From assembly GCA_000320605.2 (NCBI GenBank), contig KB445801.1:783899-822754 (forward strand): 38,856 nt of DNA. The letters are read 5' to 3'. Position numbers and translations under genes: made by a program. Shown here piece after piece: positions 21,711 to 32,444 of this stretch (position 1 is the stretch's first letter; the number at the start of each line of letters is the position of its first letter). This DNA comes from Gelatoporia subvermispora B. Lineage: Eukaryota > Basidiomycota > Agaricomycetes > Polyporales > Gelatoporiaceae. Under the pieces are notes generated by a model, which did not search any database, was not told the origin of the DNA, and worked only from the letters and a program-made list of their open reading frames with translations.

Positions 21711-24700
21711 ATGTTCGCCTTTTCGCCCCTCACAGACTCCCTCCCGCGCACCCCGTCTCCGCAGCCGCACTACCTCGCCGACGACCCGTGCTGCGTCCCC
21801 GACCTCGCGTCCCCGTCCAGCGACTCGCCACCCGGTGCCCTCGCTGACCGCCTCTACTCACAGCCCCGTGCCTGGCCGCTCTTCTCCGGCCAGACCACAC
21901 ACACACGGTGACCCACAACTCTATCACGCCCTGCCGTAACCCCGCGTCTGACCGCGCACACAGGCGGCCCTTGTACGAATCCCCCGCGTGCGGCCACTCG
22001 CGGGTAGTCCGAGTCAGTCTGCGCTTCCTCGGCGACATGTTGTGCGCTCCCGCTCATCACGTAGGCGATCCTCTAGCTGTACGACATCCGCCTCGACTCC
22101 CCTGCGGCAATAGCGCGCGAGCTGCGCTGTCTCGCCCATGTATGGTCTCCTCCGTCTGTGTGCTGCCCCTCTGCTAACGTCCCCGCGCAGCTCGCGGACT
22201 TGCGCTCGGTCACCCTCTGGACGCGGCAGGGCGCGTCCGCGTGGAAGCACGGCGTGTGGGTCGCGTTCGCGAGCAAAGACGAGGCAAGTCCGTCGTAATT
22301 TCGCCCGGCACGAGGCAGCTGTGGTGTCCCGAGGGCGTCGCGTGCGGTGGCCGACGCTCAGTTGACGTCACCAAATTCGGACGAATTTGGAATGCGGCGG
22401 ACGCACGACGGTGGCTGAGATCCAGATTCGGACATGCTCGCCGATCGTCGTGCCGGGCCTCATTTTTCTGGCGCACATCTCCCCGCCGCGCGCCCTCCGC
22501 CCATTGGCCGCCGCGCCCGCCGACGCCCGGCCGCGCGCACGCCGCGCCCCGAGAGCCGGGATCTGCGCGAGTTTCTGCCCGCCCGCGCGTTTTTCCCCGC
22601 CAATTCGATTTATACCCGCCGCTGACTCTCGTCGAAAATGCGACCCTCAGGCTTTTGCAGCGCTGCGTCTCGTCTGGCCGCGTTTTTCTGTCGCCCCCGC
22701 CCACGCCTCTGACCTCGACGGCCTCGACGCCCTCCTCCCGCTCTTCGCCCCGGTGAGCACCATCCCCGCCGCGCGCATCCACGCATCGCGCACCGACTCG
22801 ACCGCCCCTGCTGAACGTTCTTCCTCCGTTTTTAGGACCCCGCGAGCTCCGAGCCGCCTGCTCTCGAGGACGCCGCCCTCTGCGCCTCCTCGCTCCTGCT
22901 CTCGCCTTTGCTGCTGCAGCACACCGACCCGCTGGGGGGAGACGAGCCACTCATGAAACGCCACGAGGTCCACGCATCGCTCCCGTTCACGACCCCCGCA
23001 CGCCATGCAATCTCCTCCAACCCGCCCAACCCCAAGACAAATTTCCGCGCGGGCGACTGGATGTGCGTCCCCTCCCTTCTGCCCGTCTCCGCAAAAGATG
23101 GACTGACCTGAATTGTTTTTTTTTCACTGCGAACAGATGCGCCATGCCCACCTGCGCCGCGCACAACTTCCAGTGAGTCCCCGCCGCACTCGATCTCAGC
23201 TCGCGCATAAGCTGACATGCGCCCGCGCACAGGCGCAACGTCGCGTGCTTTGCCTGCGGCCAGTCGCGCATCGCGGGCCCGCACGCGCCCGCGCACGCCC
23301 AGCTCGCGCCGTGCCCCCCGCCCGCGAGCCTCGTCTCCCCGCGCTTCGCCGGCGCCGGCCCGCACGCCCAGTTCCGCGACGACGGCATGCTGTATATGCA
23401 GCCGCTCGCGCTCGCCCAGGCGCAGGCGCAGGCTCAGGCGCAGATCCAGCTCCAGCACGCGCAGCAGGTCCAGCACGCGCAGCAGGTCCAGCACGCGCAG
23501 CAGGTCCAGCATGCCCAGCAGGTCCACAGTGCCCAGCAGGTTCAGCACGCACAACAGGTCCAGCACGCACAGCAGCAGGTGACGGTGCCCCAGCTCGCGG
23601 TGGCCGCGCTGCAGCTCCCGCTGGGCCGCGCGGCGGGCGCGCCCGCGTACCCGCTCCTCACCCCGTCCGGCCGCGCCCTCAGCATCGGCGGGCGCGTCCA
23701 AAATATCTCGCGCGACCCGCTGCTCCCGTGCGTCATGTACTGGCCGGACAACGAGCCCATCCCGGACCAGGGCCAGATCCGGCCCATGGGCTCTGCCGTC
23801 ATCACGGTAAGCACCCCGCGCCCGTGCGAGGCGGGAAGATAAGCTGATCATGTCGACGGTGGTGCAGTACCCGCCGATTATCAATACGGGCAACAAGGGC
23901 GCGGCGGAGAAGCAGCCCGGGGACTGGGTCTGCCAGAAGTGCCAGTACCTCAACTGGCGCCGCAGGAAGGTCTGCCAGATATGCTACCCTTGTCAGTCCC
24001 CCTCTCGTTGTTTTTTGTTTCCTGAGGTGCTGATGCGTGGACGGCGCAGACGCGGAGGGGAACGGCGACTCGATCTCGAACGCGGTCCAGGCGGAGCGCA
24101 TCGCCCTCCTCGCGAACCTCCTCACGAACCAGATCGAGACGCCCGCCCGGCGCACCGAGCGCCTCCCCGCGCACCAGCACCCGCATGCGGATATCATGCT
24201 GCGGATGCCCGTGCCTCCCGCGCCGATCTCGCGCCCCCATACGGCCGCGCCCCCGCCCATCGGCGCGCACCGCCGCATGAGCGAGCAGCTCCACCAGCAC
24301 CGCCAGAGCCAAAGCAGGAGCCCGCACCTCGAGGACGCGAGCCCGATCTACCAGACCGTCGCACGCGCGCCCGCGCTGAGCTACGCACACACCCAGGCTC
24401 CCATGCAGCCGGCCCCCGCGCCGGGCGCGCACCTGACGCTCCTCCCGGCGTTCCTCCAGGACATCGTGCGCTCGCCGTCGCTCTCGCCCACGTCGTCGAC
24501 GTCCTCTGCGGATCTCTCGCTCGAGGAGTACGCGCAGCACCCCCACGCGGGCGTGTTCTATGCGGAGCACGGGCGCAGCGCGAGCGCGGGCAGCTCGTCG
24601 TTCGAGCTGCGCGCGGGCCGCGGGAGCATCTGGTCGCTCGACGGCGAGGAGAGCCGGACGCTGGCCGTCCCGTTCTCGCCCACCGCCGCGACGAGCGCCG

Positions 24701-24735
24701 CGCCGCGGTTTGCTAAAAATGGCGCGCACCTCTAG
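21711..24735 (+). CDS. Protein with two RanBP2-type zinc fingers, 713 aa
   Basis: The model has ten exons: 21711-21907, 21964-22003, 22077-22139, 22191-22283, 22651-22752, 22836-23062, 23137-23172, 23233-23806, 23868-23991 and 24050-24735. The total is 2142 nt with phases matching. The first finger (residues about 240-261) is W-x-C-x4-C-x3-N-x6-C-x2-C, split across three exons. The second (464-483) is W-x-C-x2-C-x3-N-x6-C-x2-C. Fingers of this type bind single-stranded RNA (GGU-like motifs) or ubiquitin. Residues about 80-165 may form a degenerate RNA-recognition-like fold (SVTLWTRQG, GVWVAFASKDEA). Residues about 327-368 are a Gln/His-rich repeat. The C-terminal third is Pro/Ala/Ser-rich and probably disordered. 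Likely an RNA-binding regulator. Intron 4 is unusual: 367 bp with a GC donor. The first three small exons are the least certain part. Confidence 0.85.
22284..22650 (+). other. Unusual 367-bp GC-AG intron with promoter-like sites
   Basis: The donor is GAG|GCAAGT and the acceptor is CCCTCAG. Read-through meets TAA within four codons, so removal is required by the model. The intron is about six times longer than its neighbours. It contains a perfect CRE-type TGACGTCA (22363-22370), an adjoining 20-bp near-palindrome (22371-22390, arms CCAAATTCG/CGAATTTGG), a CCAAT box on the minus strand (ATTGG, 22503) and a TATA-like TTTATAC (22609). Confidence 0.7.
23453..23578 (+). repeat. 18-bp coding minisatellite, seven copies
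   Basis: Seven units of 18 bp encode QHAQQV or close variants within exon 8 of the zinc-finger gene. The first three are identical at DNA level (CAGCACGCGCAGCAGGTC). Later units drift, and the last gains an extra CAG. Because the unit is a multiple of three, copy-number changes keep the frame. Confidence 0.95.
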
Positions 24736-25893
24736 CCTGTAGAGCGAGGTGCCGCCTCTTGGTCGATTGACCGGTGTGTGCCCCTCCGTTCGTGTGTGGC
24801 CGTTCATGTGCTGACGAGCTGTTTGGGCGCGGGCAGCCCCTACCTCAGACCCTGATAATCACCATCTCACCAAAACGAACCCGAGCTCCCTTGGACTGTG
24901 TTCGACTGCTGCTGCGCCGGAGGCACGGAGGACTGTATCGTCGGAATATCTTGGTATCTATTAACTTAATCTCTCCACACGCGCACGCCCCCCTTCCCCC
25001 TCTTCTTATTCCCGCCCACCCCGCTCTCTCACAATCGCTGTCCCCTTTCGTTATCCCCTGGCCACCCACCACCATCGCCCCGCCCGTTCACATGCTTGAT
25101 CTAGTCTTGGCGCATTGTTGTAGCACGCACGCTGTTGTTGTCTGTCGCCCCCCACCTGTAGCGAGTATCTATCTTGTCGAGGGTCGTATGCTATCCGAGC
25201 AATCCATGCAAAGTCACTCCTCTACGCCCCTCATGTGCCTGTGCCGCCGCTCGTGCGGGCGACGAATGACGAATGCGCGCGATGTGCGACGTACGGAGGG
25301 CGAGGCCGATACGTGCTTCCGCGGTCCGACACCGGGGAGCGTAGGTAGATTAGAGGACCCTGAACATGCATGGTGTGTGCGCACTGCAGAAGCGGTGGAC
25401 ACTTTGACATGACATTAATGCCGGTAGACTGTAGTCCTGCTTCGCTTGTTGGAGTCCGATGTATCGTGGTCTCCGCAGGATTCGCTACGCTGCAGCAGTC
25501 CGACGCACATGCAGGCCGGTCCTGCATTCCTGCCTTCTGCCGCGACTCCCGGACTTGCCATCAATCCCAACCGGGCGATCCTGCGTCGCACCGCTCCCAC
25601 GGCTGCTGTCAGTCAGGTGCAGGCATCGGCGCAGATGCGGCAGACATCGCGTGCTGGGCGCTCGCTCTATGTATGACATCGGGCTGTCTCACACAAGCCC
25701 ACATCTCAACAACCCGTCGCGTAGGTGGCGTGTGCATCGGCCGTGCACTGTGCAATTGTGCACGCGAGCATTCCAGATACGCTGCGTCCCCGCCCGGACA
25801 CGGAGCGTGGCGAGCAGCCTGCGTGCTTCTGCCGGCGGCGTGCATTTCCAACCGCACCTACACTACACACTACACTACGTGACAGCCGGCGCG
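24736..25893. other. Convergent intergenic region
   Basis: This lies between the 3' ends of the zinc-finger gene (plus) and PIH1 (minus). It should contain both 3' untranslated regions. No credible coding sequence, RNA gene or repeat is seen. Open frames here are short and shadow-like. Confidence 0.5.
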
Positions 25894-27965
25894 CTACGCG
25901 TGCACGACGAGCACGCCCTCCGCGACGCGCCACTCGGCGCGCGCGGCGTCCACGTCGAGCGCGCGGTGGCGCTTGAGCAGCAGCGCCTGGCGCGCGGACG
26001 GCCCCGCGAGGCGCGCCGCGCGCGGCAGCTCCGCGTCGGGCAGGTCGAGGTCGAGGTCGAGCGCGTACAGCGGGGGCAGCGCGAGCGCGAGGCGCCGCGG
26101 CTCGAGGTCGAGCGTCGCTCCGGGGATGTGCGCACGTTCCTGGGAGAAGCATGCGGGTGCAGTTAGCGGGGCCGGGGGAACGTGCGGGGGAACGTGCGCG
26201 GACTCACGAGGCCGGGGACGCGGAGCGTGATCTGGATGCCGGTGCCGTTCTTTGCCCAGGAGAGCTCGGGCGGGGGCGGCAGGGCTGCGGTGGGTGTGCC
26301 TGCTTCTGCTGCCGTTGGTGTTGAGGCTGCGGGCGGCTTGAGGATGCCTTTTGGTGCTTTCGGCGCGCTGGGGCTCGCGGCGCCGGGCGGCGTCGATGCG
26401 GGGGCGTCGAGCTCCTCGATCAGTTTCGTCTTGCGCGGTTGCTGTTCCTCGTCGGCGCCGGCGAGTGCGCGGCTCGGGTGTCCCTCGGGGAACAGCGCAG
26501 CGGGGATCGCGACGGCCCGCGGCGCGATCGCGCCCTTGGCCGCGATGTTGGGCGTCCCGATCTGGCGCGCGAGGAGGATGCCGCACTGCGCCTCGACGCG
26601 CTGGAACGCGAGCTCTGGCGGCGCCGTGCCTCGATCAGATCGCGGCGGGTGTGGCGGGCGGCGGGGGCTCACCGATGAGGAAGGTCTTGAAGGCGGGCTC
26701 CTTTGATGCACGCGGCTTGAGGGAGGCGTTGTAGATCGCGTCGAGCACGATGGAGGGTTTTCCGGCTAGACGTGGCAGCGGGTTAGCGTCTGGGGCAAGC
26801 AGCTAGTGGGACGGTGGGCAGTGGACGGAAAAGAGCGCGAGGAGTCGACGAACAGAGATCAGTGTTCCGCGAAGCACTCTCTGAGGTCATCTCCAGGCGA
26901 GATTGGGCGGCCAGAGAGGGTAACTGCCCCCCCAGATGGACCTACAACACATCTCAATTATCTGATTGAGCAGTGCGTCCCTGCGAAAGCTACATCCGGC
27001 TGATACGGAGATGATCTCAAACAGGAAGTCCAGCAGGTGTGACGAGAAGTAATCGGTGTTCGAGTCTGCGATGTATCACGCAGCACTCGGCATACCAAGA
27101 TCCCCAGTTTCACCAGTTCGCCCTCCTGACACCGTCCTTCATTGTAGTATGAATCCCACAATCTGTGTTGTGGCGTATTGCTGTATAACACAGCTGCCTC
27201 ACGATGAACCTAGGAGGCCAGTTGGGGTGGCTATACCCTGTATGCGCCTGCAGACAAAGCATTCTGCCTGCGCGGAAGTGAAGTACAAGCAGTGCAGTCC
27301 GGTGAGGACGTGGAATAGGAATAGGAAGCCGAGCAAGTGGGTTTACGAGAGGATACACAGCGTCCGAGTCTGCGGAATAACGCGCATGGCCCTGTGCATC
27401 ACGAGCTCGGCCTCCTCAAGCAGTTGAACTTCCTCATACCGCGTCGTCCACGGTTGTTGCCGGTGAAACCTGGCTGATGAGCTATTCCTGCGGTTGCCCA
27501 CGAGGACGACTCCTGGGACAGCACCCGGTCGAGACACGTTGCCTGTGGCGGGCGGCGATCAACTCAACAACACCGGGAGGCGCGCCCGGGGCACAGCGTG
27601 CCGCGTGCTGTTGGAGAAGAAATGACGAACAGATGCACACCTTTATCGGTGACTTGGCGTGGCTCGGAGACGACTACGGGGACGAAGTAGTCTGTGCGGG
27701 GGTCGAGGTCGTCATCGCCGAGCATTGCGCGCTGTATCGCCTCGTCGGAGCCCGGCGGCGGCGGCGGCACGTTCGCGTCCCAGGCGATGTTGAGAAAGAT
27801 CTTGAGCCCCTTGGGAACGGAGATGGGGCCGGAACGAGCAGAGGGGCCATCGAGGGTGTTCGGAGACGGCGCGGGAGAGGAAACGGTGCAGACGGCGTCC
27901 TGGAGGGCGGTGGTCTTGACGCAGAAACCGGGGGTCGGTGCGAGGTCGACTTTGACAGTAGCCAT
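25894..27965 (-). CDS. PIH1: PIH1-family R2TP complex subunit, 356 aa
   Basis: The model is complement of 27641-27965, 26673-26765, 26208-26614 and 25894-26139 (1071 nt, phases matching). PIH1 links Hsp90 with the Rvb1-Rvb2 ATPases and helps assemble box C/D snoRNPs and stabilise PIKK kinases. The N-terminal PIH domain spans roughly residues 10-170, with PGFCVKT, GLKIFLNIAW, then AGKPSIVLDAIYNASLK and FKTFLIELAFQRVEAQ. A Pro/Ala-rich linker carries PKGILKPP. A CS-like C-terminal domain begins near residue 258 (GIQITLRVPGL, then ATLDLEPRRLALALPPLYALDLDL). Introns 2 and 3 are 58 and 68 bp, but intron 1 is 875 bp. The start is the ATG at 27965, from which the PIH domain begins directly. It is divergently paired with the DAHP synthase gene. 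Confidence 0.88.
26766..27640 (-). other. 875-bp intron of PIH1 with an internal duplication
   Basis: The borders are GTGTGC (27640) and the acceptor CTAG (26766), and the phase joins DK to AGKPSIV exactly as the family requires. Inside, a roughly 70-bp segment around 27030-27085 resembles one around 27325-27390: both read ...CGAGAAG/GGATA..., CGAGTCTGCG, then TATCACGC or AATAACGC. The intron therefore holds a diverged repeat about 300 bp apart. No recognisable gene; perhaps the relic of an insertion. Confidence 0.7.
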
Positions 27966-28351
27966 AGGAATAACCGAGTCTGAGGGAGGGCGTACCAGGG
28001 GAGAGGACGAGGACGAGAGGATGGGTACGAGCGAGTGAGACGGGATGAGACCTCGGGCGGCAAGATCGGGGAGTCCGATCGCAGGTAGAGTGGCTGCACT
28101 TGTCCGATTTTTTGTCGGCAACAGCTGCCAACTGACTCGACAAGGCCATCGCTCTAGTCTCAATCCCTCCGGACTGCCTTCTTTCCCCCGTATTGTCGTT
28201 CTCTAGCGTCTCCGCTGGTCTGTTCCACCGCCCATGGCCCAGCCACGTATAAATCCTGCCGACAAGGCTCCCTTCCGTTTCTGCAAGTCGCCAACGCCTC
28301 GCACTCCTCTCACTGCACACTCACCTCTCGCCTCCAGCCATACCCGAAGAC
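27966..28351. promoter_or_regulatory. Divergent promoter of PIH1 and DAHP synthase
   Basis: 386 bp separate the two start codons. A TATA-type TATAAAT lies at 28248-28254, about 98 bp before the DAHP synthase ATG. TGACTC at 28133-28138 matches six of the seven bases of a Gcn4/Cpc1 site (TGACTCA), which would fit amino-acid starvation control of an aromatic pathway gene. CT-rich tracts near 28300 are typical of fungal transcription starts. Control by these sites is inferred. Confidence 0.5.
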
Positions 28352-29912
<1,561 letters not shown>

Positions 29913-30928
29913 AGCCCGCGCCCGACACACGCACACGTGCATTCATGTATGTAGACGGCGGAAGGCCACCTGCGGCGCCCCCTGCACGCACGCGGTGCAG
30001 TCAACCTGTACTGCTTATCCTGTGTTGTATCAAATGGCATGTACGACCCATCTTGTATTTATGGAACACGCATACACACATAGCTACTGTCCGAGTTATG
30101 ACCATAGAGGGGTGCTTCCTTGGCTTCCCCACGGACAATGTCCTTGGTCAATTCCACAATTCCACGTCTGACAGTGCAGAACAGGCCTTCTAGTGCGTTT
30201 CTGCGGAACTGGTGAACAGGCGAAGATCACAATGATATTTGCCGCGCTGTATACTCCATACGAAAATAAGCCGCATATAGTAAGACAGCAAGACTTTGGT
30301 CTCGTGGGTTCCTCTGACTTGAGCGTGAGCCACCTGTTCATCCCGCAGGCTGGGCCTACTCAACTACCTGTTCCAGGCTCCTGCCCATCCGCCTGCATTC
30401 ACCAAGGGGCCAGCAACGTGTGGCGAGGGCTGCGAGGCTTCCAAGCTTCCAAGCTTCATGTACCGTATCTTGAGCTTAAAGCTTATTGAGTGACGCCTTC
30501 CTGCACCTACTGACGCCATGGCATGCACCAAATTCGACCGTCGATGGAAACCGTCAAATTCCAGGCCCCACTACCAACCACGCGCACGTCTGGATCAGGA
30601 CGAGTGGGGTCCCGTTCTCCAGATACTTGCGCGCAAAGACAGTCCGGGTGCGACACCAGGCTTTGCCGCCTCCAGTACTGTCCGGTCAAGACGGAAAGCC
30701 CTCGAGGTGCTCCAGAACAACTTCCCAGCTACGACGGCCCCCTCGGATGCCCCCATAGCGTCGATCTTGCCGCAATCCATCTTTCAAATCTTCCCGCTGT
30801 GCGAATGGGACCGTAACGGCCTTTTCTCCTGCAAGGCTGCAACACTTGCCGCAGGCGAGACACGAGGTCGCCGCAGCTGTCTCTTCTCCAGCATAACCCC
30901 TGCTTCTGTGGACCGTGGTACAGGGATC
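29913..30928. other. 3' flank of DAHP synthase, no gene seen
   Basis: The first 100-200 bp should be the 3' untranslated region. Beyond that, short open frames occur on both strands (for example 30518-30985 plus) without recognisable motifs. A small direct repeat (GCTTCCAA) lies at about 30438-30460. Nothing else can be supported. Confidence 0.45.
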
Positions 30929-30930
30929 GG

Positions 30931-31111
30931 CATCAGCAAAATATCATTTCTGCTTTTGTCGCTTTTACGTATTTTTAGTCGGTAAGCGCCCCAAAAGCGA
31001 GAAAAGTACGAAAATCCCAGTCCCATTGGACTGGGATTTTCCCGCTTTTCCTGCTTTGGGCTACCAAAGCAGGAAAAGCGGCGCCAAAGCAAATGTGAGA
31101 ATTTCCTGATG
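30931..31111. mobile_element. MITE of the CATCAG family, copy 1 (181 bp)
   Basis: It starts CATCAGCAAAATAT and ends ATTTCCTGATG, with terminal inverted repeats. A central hairpin is built on CCCAGTCCCATTGGACTGGG. The dinucleotide GG flanks it on both sides (30929-30930, 31112-31113). It is closely related to the copy at 37006-37187. Confidence 0.82.
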
Positions 31112-31113
31112 GG

Positions 31114-31760
31114 TGTTTATTATGTTGGAAACGTAGGCAAAACGAGACAATTTTTATTCGCGCGCGAGCGCGAGACATGTCTCTTCAGTTACATAATCAG
31201 GTACTATATAACTCTTCGAACCTTAAGTCGGGCGCGCGGAGACTTGCCATATACGGCAGGTCTCATATTCTAACATATTATGCGCATTGCGAGCCATCAG
31301 AGCATGCAGGAGTGAGCGATCTGCAGGCCGTGAAGAGACCCCCCGGGCAAAACGTAATGCGAAAGCCAAATAGACTAACCGCAGCTGCACGGCTGGCATG
31401 AAAGCAGCTTTGGCACTACGTCTCATGGACTTACGAAAGACTGGGCGAGGTCCCCTGCTCTCGTATACCAAGTCGAGCTCAGCCCCACCTCGCCTGCAGC
31501 ATCGTAGCCCTCCGTGGCTCGAACGATCATGCATTCGAAATATGGCAGCGCTCAGGCAATTGTGTGGTTGCGCGATAGCCTCCCCCCATCCTTCGTCGCA
31601 CGATGATTTCTCACCACGCTCAGGGGCGGCAGACGCATGATGCATTGGTGGGCTTGGAAGTGCAGAAATTTTATTCGTAGGCCGTAGGCTAGAGGCGAGA
31701 TCACCTGCAAAGCTACGGAGCCCGACTCCTAACAAATACATGGCAGACATGAGGTAGCAA
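31114..31760. other. Non-coding stretch downstream of the split membrane-protein gene
   Basis: This lies 3' of the stop codon at 31761 on the minus strand, and should include the former 3' untranslated region of that gene. No recognisable gene or element is seen. Confidence 0.4.
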
Positions 31761-31910
31761 TCATTTGACCGCGATAGACTTATCGTCACTGGTCTCTGTA
31801 TCCTGCGAAATATGGACCTGGACAGGCCAGATGTTGCGAGCCGCCGAGATCCTGTCAGGCTGACTTGTTCGGACGGTCTCCAGAGCGAATGTGCTTGGAT
31901 TGGACGAAGA

Positions 31911-32228
31911 TGTTGAAATGTGAGGATACGCACCGGGAGTGATGCGGTGGAAGACGCACGTGAGCGACGTGCTTAGGTAATCGAGGAGAGAAAATGCCAG
32001 ATTTATTTTTTGTCCCTCAGTCCGTTATGGCTACGCTACGGGAGCACGAGACTGAGGTGAGATCTCGTTTACTATACGTTACTAGCATTATCTAATTGCG
32101 CCATAGCTACGGTACATTCGTACTACCTACAGGTAATGCAATACAGTCCGTTTTGGCTACGCTACGCGAGCACGAGACTGAGCTACGGTACATTCGTACT
32201 ACCTACAGGTCCCGCGCAACTGACAATA
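31911..32228 (+). repeat. 5' LTR of the copia element (318 bp, enlarged)
   Basis: It begins TGTTGAAATGTGAG and ends GACAATA. Relative to the 3' LTR, a 62-bp portion is present twice. The first copy is interrupted by a 50-bp segment with perfect intron borders (GTGAGA...CCATAG, 32057-32106), and GTAATGCAATACAG separates the copies. Confidence 0.88.
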
Positions 32229-32248
32229 GGTTATGAGCCCCACGCAAC

Positions 32249-32399
32249 CATCAGGAAAACATCTATTTCACTTACCTGCTTTTTTGGTCCTTGGGCATGA
32301 CTTTGACGCCTTTTTGGCGCGCAACAGGGCGGTGAAGACGCCAGCAAGCCTCGAAAGGCAGGTCAAAGGCGTCAAAGTAAATGCAATGTTTTCCTAATG
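32249..32399. mobile_element. MITE of the CATCAG family, copy 3 (151 bp), in the copia leader
   Basis: Ends are CATCAGGAAAACAT and ATGTTTTCCTAATG, flanked by the dinucleotide AC on both sides (32247-32248, 32400-32401). The interior is a diverged palindrome (TTTGACGCC...GGCGTCAAA). It sits between the primer-binding site and the gag start, so it inserted after, or travelled with, the copia element. Confidence 0.75.
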
Positions 32400-32444
32400 A
32401 CTCTAAATCAACAGAGTTTACGCACCTAGATCGCCCCCCGCACC

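Noticed and set aside
21157..21939. A 260-codon open frame upstream of and overlapping the zinc-finger gene
   Set aside because: It is driven by high GC content, has low-complexity Ser/Pro/Arg content and no motif, and overlaps the better-supported exon 1 in another frame.
22210..22950. A 246-codon minus-strand Arg/Ala/Gly-rich frame
   Set aside because: GC-rich antisense shadow of the zinc-finger gene and its long intron; no recognisable domain.
32107..32146. GTAATGCAATACAG (32133-32146) as a second intron in the 5' LTR
   Set aside because: It begins GT and ends AG but is only 14 bp, far below any splicable length. It is more likely junction filler of the duplication.
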